NCBI RefSeq assembly: GCF_003576645.1
Contig: NC_044923.1
Location: 9,764,118 to 9,828,117 of the forward strand
DNA length: 64,000 bases
Direction: 5' to 3'
Origin: Ipomoea triloba
Lineage: Eukaryota; Streptophyta; Magnoliopsida; Solanales; Convolvulaceae
Within the stretch, counting starts at the first letter, position 1. Every line of letters starts with the position of its first letter. The notes below the pieces were generated by a model, which did not search any database, was not told the DNA's origin, and saw nothing but the letters and a program-made list of their open reading frames with translations. Made by a program: the position numbers and the translations under genes. Below, in pieces: positions 1-8,889 of this stretch.

Positions 1-977
1 GCTGCCCCTCGCCCCAAAACCAAGATAGCTCTCGGGTCGAAGAAGGCCGCCGCCAAGCCGGTCACCGATTCCCCGGTCACCAACGTCTCCGCTCCGACCC
101 CGATCGACACCTCGTCGGGAGGCGCTACTACATCCGACCTCCAAGTCGCTCCCGGCCAAAGCTGGCGGGGGAAGGAAGAACGACAAGAGCCCGAGGTCGA
201 GGAGGTTCTTACCCTGAAGCGCACAAAGTGCTCCTTTGGGAGCCGACCGTCCGAGCTGCAAGAAGGCCTGTGCGAGAGGGACGCGTTGGCTGCCATCCTT
301 GTCGACCAGATAAGGGACAAGGTGCCAGGCATGGAGACCATCATGGGGTGGTCGTGCAACCGTCTCGGCGAACAGATTGCCGAGGACATCCTTCGGGTAA
401 GTTCGTTAGTTACTAAGAAGCTTATCAGCCCCCGATCGGTCACAGGTGTCTAACCCCCCCTTTGCCTTCTCAGCTAACTCACACGACGACCGACCTCTCC
501 TGTCGGGCCCGGGCCTTGGAAGGCATCTGGGAGAAAGAGGTCGTGCCCCTCCAGAAGCAGGTCACCGCGGCCGAGAAAAGGATCCAAGAGCTGGAGAAAG
601 AGCTCGGAGCTGCTGAGGATCGAGCCGAGAAGGCGGAGAAGAAACTTTCCGAGGCCGAGAAGGCAGAGCGGGCCGAGAAGGAGGCCATAGACAAAATGAA
701 AGACGCCAGCAGCCTCACTCGGTTCATATGCACGGACGAGGCTATAGCCAAAGAGTTCCTCACCGCCTTCATCAACACGGAAGTCGGAGACCGGCTCATG
801 TGGGTCTACGGGCAGTGGGCTTTCTCTTCTGGCTGCCAAGCCATACAGGAGCAAGTCCACACGGCCCTAACCGAGGGCCTCGAAGAGACCGACCTCCCTG
901 AGGTGCTGGCCCTACTCCCCGGCGAAGTGGCCGATCCCGGCCCCAAACCTTACTCTAAGCCGGGTCCTTCTGAATGA
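1..977 (+). CDS. Antisense additional ORF of the Tat element, spliced, coiled coil, 5' partial
   Basis: An open frame runs from base 1 to 396 (basic, Ala/Lys/Pro-rich, then a leucine-rich segment). It is interrupted by a 77-bp GT-AG intron (397-473, donor GTAAGT, acceptor TTCTCAG) and continues in frame from 474 to the stop at 975-977. The second exon encodes about 65 residues of Glu/Lys/Ala heptads, a clear coiled coil, then a compact domain of about 90 residues. The strand is opposite to gag-pol. The coding part lies between pol and the expected 3' LTR, where antisense additional ORFs are known in Tat elements. The C-terminal domain resembles the frame at 8890-9684 of the neighbouring element. 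The function is unknown. The first exon starts outside the window. It is intact as far as can be seen, unlike pol. Confidence 0.75.
397..473 (+). other. Predicted intron in the antisense ORF
   Basis: GTAAGT donor at 397 and a pyrimidine-rich tract ending TTCTCAG at 473. Removing 77 bp joins a codon-phase-0 exon to the next open frame without a stop. The in-frame intron sequence contains stops, which supports splicing. It is on the plus strand, so it can only be spliced from an antisense transcript of the element. Confidence 0.65.
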
Positions 978-1123
978 TTGGCCGGTGTGAAAGAATTTTG
1001 TAATATTTTGAACTGGCGGAGCTCGGCCCGCCCTTGTGCCGAGCGCTTTGAACTTCTCAAATTAATAACATTCTCGATTTTGCTTCATACGCTGGTTATT
1101 TTATCTTAACCTTAAGCTTAAAA

Positions 1124-1665
1124 GATCGGGCACCCTGCTCCCAAGATGGGCTCATTGCTCCCATCGGCCTCAGAGGCCAACTCGATCGGGCACCTTACTC
1201 CCGAGATGGGCACCTTGCTCCCATCGGCCTCGAAGGCCACAAGGTTGGCAGACCAACATAATCGGGCACCTTACTCCCGAGATGGGCACCTTGCTCCCAT
1301 CGACCTTGAAGGCCACAAGGTCGGCAGACCAACATAATCGGGCACCTTACTCCCGAGATGGGCACCTTGCTCCCATCGGCCTCGAAGGCCACAAGGTCGG
1401 CAGACCAACATAATCGGGCACCTTACTCCTAAGATGGGCACCTCAATCCCATCGGCCTCTAAGGCCACAAGGTCGGCAGACCAACATAATCGGGCACCTT
1501 ACTCCTGAGATGGGCACCTTGCTCCCATCGGCCACGAAGGCCACAAGGTCGGCAGACCAACATAATCGAGCACCTTACTCCCGAGATGGGCACCTTGCTC
1601 CCATCGGCCTCGAAGGCCACAAGGTCGGTAGACCAACATACTCGGGCACCTTACTCCCGTCGGCC
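1124..1665. repeat. 76-bp tandem array (about 8 units) in the element 3' untranslated region
   Basis: Units start at 1124 (short, 61 bp), 1185, 1261, 1337, 1413, 1489, 1565 and 1641, so the period is exactly 76 bp from 1185 on. Each unit contains two related sub-blocks starting GGGCACCTT and a palindromic GGCCTCGAAGGCC-like core. It lies between integrase and the antisense ORF. Tandem repeats in this part of Tat/Ogre elements are known and can seed satellite DNA. Short open frames across it are by-products of the 76-bp period. Confidence 0.95.
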
Positions 1666-1790
1666 TGCTGACCCTTAGGTCAGAGCAATGATGTCTAGAC
1701 AATCTGAGCCGAAGCCCTTCATTCAATCAACATAAACTCATTACATTGGGGGGCTTCTTTTGGCCCGGTTACATCATCAACCATCCTAAT

Positions 1791-3020
1791 CTAATGGTGG
1801 AATAGGACTAAATGCTCCGAGTTCCATATCCGATCTACAGGCTTTCCCGTGGTGGTTTCCAACTTGTAAGTGCCGGATCGGATTACGGCAAAGATGACAT
1901 ACGGCCCTTCCCAGGTTTGCGCGAACTTTCCGCCCTCATTTGGTCGGCTAGCTTTCCGCTCTCGAAGGACGTAATCTCCCACCTGGAAATATCTCAACCG
2001 AACTCGGAGGTCGCGGGTCTGCTTTATTTTGTTCTGGTATTCGATTATCCTCCGAGCCGCGACCTCTCGCTTTTCTTACAAGGCGTCCAGCTCAGCGACC
2101 ATCATTCGCTCGTTGTCATTCTCAGCGTAGCCGCGCTCTCGAGAGGTCGGGATCCAGGCTTCGATCGGCAGCCGGGCTTCAGCCCCATAAACCAATGCAA
2201 AGGGAGTTTCCTTAGTGGCTTCCCGAGGGGTCCGATATGCCCACAACACATATGACAGCTCGTCTGCCCAGCTTCGACCGGCATCAAATAGCTTCTTCTT
2301 CAGCCCATCTAAGACCGTTCGGTTCGCGTTCTCGACCTGCCCATTTCCATGGGGGTACGCCACGGATGATCGGATGGACTTCGTGCCGACCGTAGCTAGG
2401 AAGTTTTGAAAATACTGGCTCTCAAACTGTCTTCCATTATCCGTGATCAGGTGCACGGGGACTCCGAACCAGGCGATGACGTTCCTCCATACGAAGTGTT
2501 CGCACTGTTGAGCCGTTATGGTCGCCAAAGGTTCTACCTCGATCTATTTCGAAAAATAATCGATAGCCACGATCACGAATCTCTTCCGTGCTGCCAACAT
2601 CGGGAACGGCCCTATGATATCCACCCCCCAGCGAGCGAATGGTATCGCTGTGCTGATCGGCTGGTAGAAGGTCGCTAGCCGACCGGGTGCCCTTGCAAAT
2701 TTCTGGCAAGGCTTGCATGTTCTGGCGAGGTTTTCGCAATCCAGTTGGATGGACAGCCAATAGTACCCCATAACCATAATCCGTCGTGCGAGCGACCTGC
2801 TCCCCTGGTGTGCCGAGCATAGTCCCGAGTGTAGTTCCTTCATGACGATGTCGGCTTCGAATGCGTTCAAACACCTCATCAACGGGCCCCCATAAGATCG
2901 CCGGTATAAGCGATTGTCAACGATCTGAAACCTGGGCGCTCGGAGCCTCACCTTCCGCGCTCGGTCTTCTTCTTCAGGCATTTCCCATCTTGGAGGTACT
3001 CTTTGAGGTCGGTAATCCAC
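1791..3020 (-). pseudogene. Integrase of Tat element (broken)
   Basis: Minus-strand segments cover a zinc-binding N-terminal region (H and CKPC-type cysteines in 2544-3020), the core domain (DIIGPFPM, then LITDNGRQFES, then the VENANR segment with its glutamate, a D,D,E pattern) and the C-terminal FQVGDYVL/WEGPY domain ending at 1791. The frame is broken by a TAG at 2544-2546 just after the DYFSK motif, where family members have Trp, by a TAA at 2076-2078, and by a one-base frameshift near 2985 at the join with the upstream RNase H. Integrase inserts the cDNA into the genome; this copy cannot make it. Confidence 0.9.
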
Positions 3021-3577
3021 GAGTCTTGTTCCACTTCGACTGGCCTAACCTCAAGGAGATCGATGCACGGCGCAGACGCTTCTTCGATATGGGTTATCTT
3101 CGATATGTGCTCGGGAGCCTCATGTACCAACCGTGACAACATGTCCGCATCAGCGTTGTCAGACCTGGGAATGTGGGTGAGTTTGTGGGCCTCAAACTGT
3201 TGCAGGACGGTCAGCACCCGATCTTTATAGACTATCAGCTTATCCCCTTTGGTGACGAACTCGTCGTTAACCTGCCCGACGACTAGCTCGGAATCCGTTT
3301 TAGCTCGGATAGTCTTCGCCCCTAGCTGTCTCGCCCGCTGTAGTCCGGCGATTAGGGCCTCATACTCGGCCTCATTGTTGGTCGGCGAGAAGTGGAACAA
3401 GATAGCGTGATAAGCCTTAAAGCCCTCGGGGGTCATGATGACTATCCCCGCTCCTGCTCCTTTCTTCCCGCTGGACCCATCGGTACTGACTTCCCACCAT
3501 TCAGGGGTTTGAGGATCATTCGGGTCAGCTTCGGTATCCCACGCGGTGCACTCTACCATGAAATCAGCCAGAGCCTA
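2948..3577 (-). pseudogene. Second RNase H domain (aRNH type) of Tat element
   Basis: The frame shows STDGSSGKKGAGAGIV near residue 26, NNEAEYEALIAGL, KTDSELVV and a C-terminal HIPRSDNADADMLSRL. These match the D-E-D-D/N catalytic pattern of plant/archaeal-type RNase H. Tat elements carry this domain after the ordinary gypsy RNase H, so it is good lineage evidence. A TAG at 3575-3577 separates it from the RT frame (a CAG Gln codon is expected), and a one-base deletion near 2985 cuts it from integrase. Confidence 0.88.
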
Positions 3578-4870
3578 GGCCTTGATGGACGGTCGGGGTT
3601 TATACTCCAAGGCGAATTGCGTCAGCATCATGTCCCACTTAACTAGACGTCCCGAAGAGGTTGAGGTCCTGAGGATGGCCCCGATCGGCTGATCTGTTAA
3701 TACTCGGATATTCTGACCTTGAAAGTAAGGCGTCAATCGCTTCGCCGCAATGACTAGCGCGAACACCACCTTCTCCAGTTGGGTGTATCGGAATTCTGGT
3801 CCTTGCAAAGCGTGGCTCACATAGTATACTGGCCGCTGTACTCCTTCATGATCAACTCGGCACAGGACCGCACTGACGGCCCGATCTGAAACAGCAAGAT
3901 ATACCTCCAGATCTTCTCCCGGCTCAAGCTTCGACAGGACGATCGGGGACGCTAAATAAGCTTTGAGATCTTCAAACGCCGCTCGGCTGTCATCATCCCA
4001 AGTAAAACCGTGGGACTTCTTTAAGATCTTGAAGAAGGGATGTGCCCGATCCGCCAGCTTGGAGAGGAATCGGCTGAGCGCTGCCAGTCGGCCGGTGAGT
4101 TGTTGCACTTCCCTGATGCTGGTCGGGGGCTTCATATCCAAGATGGCTTGAATTTTGGTCGGGTTTGGCTCTATCCCCCGTCTGGTCATCATGTAGCCCA
4201 AAAACTTTCCAGTATGCACGGCAAAGGTGCATTTCTTCGGGTTCAATCTTAATCGGTGTTCGCGCATTATTTGAAAGCACGCTCGGAGATGGTCTGGGTG
4301 GTCGGCTCGAGCAGTGCTCTTGACAATCATATCATCTATGTAAGCCTCCATCGACCTTCCCAACAATCCCCCGAACACCGAGTTGATCATTCGTTGGTAC
4401 GTAGTCCCTGCGTTCCTCAATCCGAACGACATCACTCGGTAGCAGTATAATCCATCCGGTGTCACGAACACTGTCTTCTCCTCATCGGCCTCGGACATCA
4501 TGATCTGATGATACCCCTTAAAAGCATCCATGAAGCTCATGAGTTCCGCTCTCGCCGTCTCGTCGACCATCTGGTGAATGCTCGGGAGTGGATACGGGTC
4601 GAGGGGGCAGGCGCGGTTTAGGTCGGTGTAGTCGATGCACATTCGCCAAGCCGGGGGCTTGGGCACCAGGACTACGTTCGCGACCCACTCCAGGTACGTA
4701 ACCTCTCGGACGTGACCCGCCGAAAGCAAGGCTTTGACTTCCCCTTTGACAAACTCGCGTCGGTCGACGGACAAGTGTCTCTGATTCTATTTAACAGGCT
4801 TAGAGGTCGGGCTTACGGACAACCGATGGCAAATCACGGCTCGGTCAATCCCGGGCATGTCTTCCGGGCC
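3575..4870 (-). pseudogene. Reverse transcriptase and first RNase H of Tat element
   Basis: A 399-residue open stretch holds gypsy RT motifs: VLVPKP and MCIDYTDLNRACPLD near residue 45, FMDAFKGYHQI, MSFGLRNAGTTYQRM and the catalytic YIDDMIVKS near residue 145. It is followed by the connection domain (GYMMTRRGIEPNP) and an RNase H with its core only partly conserved. The coding sequence extends upstream to about 4870 through a TAG at 4787-4789. The catalytic aspartates are still present although the reading frame is broken on both sides. Confidence 0.93.
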
Positions 4871-5614
4871 CTAGGCGAAAATGTCGGCGAATTCTCGCAG
4901 CACTGTAAGGATCGACCGCCTAAGGTCTGGGTTAAGAGACGTTCCAATTTTGATGCATAGTTCAGGCCGACCTTGATCCAAGGGCACTTCTTCGACGGGC
5001 TCGGATGGCCCTGGTTGTTCCTTCTTTTCTTCATCTTTCCGACGGGCAATGGTGTTCACGCGAGACGTGCTCGCGGCTTGTTTCTCTACTGCCCGGACGT
5101 AACACAATTTGGCTGATCGCGGGTCTCCCCGGACTGTCCCGACACCTTTCGAAGTCGGGAACTTCATACACAGATGAGGCATGGAGATGATCGCCTTCAT
5201 CTGGGCTATCCCTGGTCGGCCTAAGATGACGTTCTGCACGCATGCCAGATTGACAACAATAAACTCCATATCTACCTTTAAGATCTTGGGATAGACTTCG
5301 ACCTCTACAGGGAGGACGACTATTCCTTCTGGGTGGATCATGTCGCCCGTGAAACCCGACAACGGCGTTCGTACCGATGTTAAGGCTGACCTTTCGATCT
5401 TCAGTTTCTAGAAGGCCTCCAAGTACAACACATTAACGCTGCTGCCGGTGTCTACCATCACTCTTCGGACCTCAGCTCCGCAGATATCAACGGTGATGAC
5501 TAACGCCTCGGCGGACTGGTCTCCTCCGAGGGGGAGGTCTTGGTCAGTGAAGGTTATGGGCTCGTTCTTCATTCTCTTCTCGGGTTGACTGGTGCCGATC
5601 GAGCATACGAGCAA
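4871..5614 (-). pseudogene. Aspartic protease region of Tat element
   Basis: The active-site motif VMVDTGSSVNVLYLEAF is followed directly by a TAG (5408-5410) where related elements continue with a charged residue. The frame then resumes with TPLSGFTGDMIHPEG and the ILGRPGIAQMKA segment, which is the conserved C-terminal half of the retropepsin fold, and ends at another TAG (4871-4873) in the FADIFA motif that leads into RT, where Trp is usual. The enzyme matures the polyprotein; here it would be truncated. Confidence 0.87.
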
Positions 5615-5739
5615 GTCCCTCGACCAGGCTCGTCGAAAATAACATGAATGATCTGTTTCGACTCGGCGGCAGGAGGGTCATGGTCGGGTTTGGGCCCCTT
5701 ATCTTTCTGCTATTTGTCAGACTTCTTGAAGTATTTCTT

Positions 5740-7362
5740 CTACCCCCAGCGTCGGCTCCTTTTCTTCTCTGCAGCAAAGTGCGCCAGTTCTCCCGAACGC
5801 AAAAGATCTTCAATCAACCCCTTCAGGACGTGGCACTCATCGGTCTCGTGTCCCCGGTTCCTATGATAGGCGCAGTACTTATCTTTGTCGGGGCCATCCC
5901 TCGCCGGGGCTGGGAGTTGGATCATGTTGCAAGACTGTGCGTACTCCAAGATTTCCCCAATCGGTCTCGATAAGGGGGTGTAGATTGGGTTTCCATCTTG
6001 ATCCTTCCTCCTTGGGTCGGGTTGCCGCCTCACGTCTCTCCGACCTTGTCCTCCGAATTCCAACAAGCGCTTGGCAGCGTTGGCTTCTTCAGCTACCGCA
6101 TGGTCGGTCATTCTCTTCAAGGCCTCTTGGTAGGTGTTCGGCTGATTGAGAACGAGGTCCTGATACAAAGGCCCCGCCCGTAGCGCAGAGAGCAATAAGT
6201 TGACCGCGGTGCGATCGTCTACCGGCTCTATCTCCGCCACGGCGGCCTTCCACCTTTCACTGAAAAGGGTCAAGGACTCGCCCTCCCGTTGCTTGGCCTT
6301 TTCCAAGGAAGTGAAGTGCTTCTTAGCAGCCCTCGAGACGGCAAAGCGGTGAACGAACTTCCCTGCTAGCTCGGAAAAGTCGGCGATGGAGCCTGGTTCG
6401 AGAGATGCGAACCATTCAGCCGCCTGACCCGACAGGGTTGAGTAGAAAGCTCGGCACATCACCGCGTCAGATACTCCCATCATCAACATGTTTCCGTAGT
6501 AGGAGTTGACATGCTCTTCCGGGTCGGTACGCCCGCAATAGTCTTTGCTTCCTGGCACTCGAAGATCCATGGGATACGGCTGGTTTATGATGTCTTGAAC
6601 AAAAGGTGCTCGGAGTAGATTGCTCTCCATTCCCCTTGGGCCAGACTCAGCTTGCTTCCTTTTCCATTTGTTGAACTCCGCTCGGACTTGGTCTAACACC
6701 CCCCGGGCCAGGCCTCGGCTGCTCCCAGCGTGGCGGTCCTTTTTTGGCTTCGTGTATGAAGAACTTGTCTCGCTTGAATGGCTAGTCGCCGAAATGCTCA
6801 TTGGTTGGGGTCCTCGGGTGACTCGTCCATGGGGTCGGAGATCGGGGTCGTCGATGCGATCAAAAGCGCTGGTTCGCGATGTGTTCGGTTGTGGCACCCC
6901 CCTAGGCTGGTCAAATGTACTAAGCCGAGACAACGCTGGCCTCCGAGCCTGCACCATGGGCGTAGTTTCAGAACCACGGGATCGACGCTCGGATTGTGAG
7001 CGGTGCAGAGCGGGTGGGACTACCGGGATTGTCTCGGCAGTCGTCATGTCCGGCCTAATAAGCATAGCGGGATACATCGGCTGCATAGGTGGATACATGT
7101 ATGGCTGAGGATAGAACCTTGGCGAAGTTGGCCACCATTGCATGGTCGGGTCCATCGAATATTGATACGTCATCGATCCGCCTGGCATGGGATATTGGTA
7201 GGGGCCCGAGCCCCTAGGGATCGGGAACGGAGCATCTTGGTGGATGGCGTTCACCGCTTCCGGCGGCGGCACCCTGGCCATGTTGTTGGGATCTACTCGG
7301 GAACTCAAATGAGAACGGAGATCATAATTGTCATCGGCTTCTTGGTTGTTGAAGAAAACCAT
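5740..7362 (-). CDS. Gag polyprotein of Tat element
   Basis: An uninterrupted 540-residue frame. The N-terminal 240 residues are low-complexity (Pro/Met/Gln/Ser). A retrotransposon gag domain occupies about residues 245-420 (PYPMDLRVPGSKDYCGRTDP, MMGVSDAVMCRAFYSTL, AAEWFASLEPGSI, FSERWK). A variant zinc knuckle of the Tat type, C-x2-H with GHETDEC, lies near residue 500. The likely start is 73 bp inside the primer site. It forms the capsid-like particle and binds RNA. The frame ends at 5740, and about 125 bp of frame-shifted linker precede the protease. It is the only intact gag-pol part of this copy. Confidence 0.9.
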   Translation of the reverse strand: MVFFNNQEADDNYDLRSHLSSRVDPNNMARVPPPEAVNAIHQDAPFPIPRGSGPYQYPMPGGSMTYQYSMDPTMQWWPTSPRFYPQPYMYPPMQPMYPAMLIRPDMTTAETIPVVPPALHRSQSERRSRGSETTPMVQARRPALSRLSTFDQPRGVPQPNTSRTSAFDRIDDPDLRPHGRVTRGPQPMSISATSHSSETSSSYTKPKKDRHAGSSRGLARGVLDQVRAEFNKWKRKQAESGPRGMESNLLRAPFVQDIINQPYPMDLRVPGSKDYCGRTDPEEHVNSYYGNMLMMGVSDAVMCRAFYSTLSGQAAEWFASLEPGSIADFSELAGKFVHRFAVSRAAKKHFTSLEKAKQREGESLTLFSERWKAAVAEIEPVDDRTAVNLLLSALRAGPLYQDLVLNQPNTYQEALKRMTDHAVAEEANAAKRLLEFGGQGRRDVRRQPDPRRKDQDGNPIYTPLSRPIGEILEYAQSCNMIQLPAPARDGPDKDKYCAYHRNRGHETDECHVLKGLIEDLLRSGELAHFAAEKKRSRRWG

Positions 7363-7414
7363 GTTCGGATGTATAGAGGGACCGGCTTACGTGAATGGTA
7401 ACTTTTCAGTCGCG

Positions 7415-7436
7415 GTCCCCACAGACAACGCCAAAA
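7415..7436 (-). other. Primer binding site of Tat element
   Basis: Reading minus, the LTR end CA is followed after about two bases by TTGGCGTTGTCTGTGGGGAC. This is very close to the TGGCGCCGTCTGTGGGG primer site common in Tat elements. The exact tRNA is not assigned here. Confidence 0.75.
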
Positions 7437-7900
7437 TGATATAGTTAAATACGGATACCAAGCTAAAACCGGAAAATACGATCTGTTATTGCCTCAAGGA
7501 TCCAAACCCGATTTACAATACAAAAATGGGTTTGAAGGGCTCGGCAGGTCGGCAGTGGGCTTCCCTACTGTCCGAGCTCTCCTCAAGACTTAATCAAGAA
7601 TTGGCCAAAAGATCCTCTCTCTCCTCATAAATGCGTTATTTATAAGGGAGAAAAGCGCGGTTGCCGGGCCTCCGGCATGACGGGAACGTGGCGCGCATGC
7701 GCCCGCCTCACTCTGCACCCAAGCGGGAGGGAGTACGTGGCAGCCACTGGCACGCCACGTTGTGGACGAATCGGGGGTACTGTTCGGCCCTTGACATCCG
7801 ACCTTACAGCGATCCTCCCGACCAGCCGGTCGCCCGACCTTAACGCCTTCTGACCGGGTTCGGAGTGTATCCGACCGGTCCTGGAGTATATTCACTATCA
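7437..7900 (-). repeat. 5' LTR of Tat element
   Basis: On the plus strand the segment starts TGATA and ends TATCA, giving 5-bp inverted ends, and it abuts the primer site. It is 464 bp. A TATAAATA box lies on the minus strand at 7636-7644, in the correct orientation to drive gag-pol. To the right the sequence changes abruptly to the second Tat element. Confidence 0.8.
7636..7645 (-). promoter_or_regulatory. TATA box in LTR
   Basis: TTATAAATAA on the minus strand within the LTR, about 200 bp from its inner end, in the sense direction of gag-pol. Confidence 0.5.
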
Positions 7901-8157
7901 CCCCTGAAGACCCTTTGGCAATTATGTCTGATGGAGAGGAGGGGATCATTGTGCCCTATGAACTAAAATAGGAAGATCCACTGGCAATTGTTTTCTACGG
8001 AGAGGAGGGGGCCATTGTGTCCTATGAACCAGAAAGATATAAGTGTCTCTCTAGCTGTGATTCCTTTCAACGATAGAGAGCGCCCAATAGAAGTGGTGAT
8101 ACCAAGCAAGAGAGCGGAGGAGTATGAACCAAACCAAATGAATTCCAGTAAGGGGTA

Positions 8158-8460
8158 GATCTTAATTTCATAGACGAAAAAAGGGATGCTGCATTCATTA
8201 GGATGGAGAACTACAACCGACAGTTAAAGTCTTATCATGACGCAATGGTCCGACCCCAATACTTCCAAGTAGGTGACTACGTGTTGCAAAGGAGAGAAGC
8301 CAATCAGCCATTAGATGGGGGCAAGTTCGCGAAAAAATGGGAGGGACCCTACATCATCGAGGAGGTCATTCGCATAGGAACGTATAAATTGAAAATCGTA
8401 GGAAGCAGATTGGTCGATAGGGTATGGAACTTAGAGCATTTAACGAGATACTATCAGTAA
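8158..8460 (+). pseudogene. Integrase C-terminal fragment
   Basis: The frame from about 8158 (reading DLNFIDEKRDAAFIRM) to the stop at 8460 contains YFQVGDYVL, GGKFAKKWEGPY and DRVWNLEHL. It aligns with the integrase end at 1791-1997 of the first element. Only this tail is in one frame; 7901-8157 looks like eroded upstream integrase with stops. It is the 3' end of pol and cannot act alone. Confidence 0.85.
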
Positions 8461-8590
8461 TGATTCAGTGTAATGTTAATCATGGTTCACACAGATTATT
8501 TTAATAAAATAATAATTCTCTATAGTTGTATGATTCGAAATTACTTGTGGATGCGCGATAAAAGGTCTATAGCAAAAAAAAAAAAAAAAA

Positions 8591-8752
8591 AGGCCGAGGC
8601 TACACCTTGGCCGCATATTGGCTGAGTCCGCGCCTTAGCCGTTTGTGGCCGAGACCGCGCCTCGACCACCTATGGTCGAGGCCGCCTGTGGCCAAGGTCG
8701 CGCCTCGACGGCATATGACCTCGACCACGTATGCCCGAGGTCGCCTACGTGA
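8591..8752. repeat. GC-rich palindromic repeat block, left
   Basis: About 160 bp of repeated, self-complementary GGCCGAGGC / GCCTCGACC words follow a run of A (8574-8590). A related block is at 10829-10960. The two blocks bracket the antisense frame of the second Tat element. Confidence 0.75.
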
Positions 8753-8889
8753 ATGAAAAAAAAAAGCATGAGTATTAAAGTAAAGCAAATTTTATTGAGT
8801 AGCAAATTTTACTGAAGTTCTAGCAAGTAATAATGTGATCAAAAATAGGAAGTGGTAGAAGAATTATTCAAAGAGTTCATGGAAAATAG

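Larger units (their letters stand above)
1..7900 (-). mobile_element. Ty3/gypsy LTR retrotransposon, Tat lineage (Retand-like), left end outside window
   Basis: Read on the minus strand the order is 5' LTR (7900-7437), primer binding site, gag, protease, RT, RNase H, a second RNase H, integrase, a 76-bp tandem array, then an open frame on the opposite strand. Two RNase H domains and extra frames beyond integrase are known features of the plant Tat lineage. The 3' LTR must lie left of base 1, so the target duplication cannot be checked. pol carries at least six in-frame stops and one frameshift, so the copy is not autonomous. Confidence 0.92.

Noticed and set aside
1124..1665. CRISPR-like regular repeat
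   Set aside because: The whole 76-bp unit repeats with no variable spacers, and the sequence is a plant retrotransposon.
1146..1726. Open frames of 63-75 residues on both strands
   Set aside because: They run through the 76-bp array. The repeat lacks stops in some frames, so the encoded peptides are periodic by-products.
8203..8460. Stand-alone 85-residue chromodomain-like gene
   Set aside because: It is the C-terminal tail of Tat integrase, and the coding frame extends upstream of the ATG.
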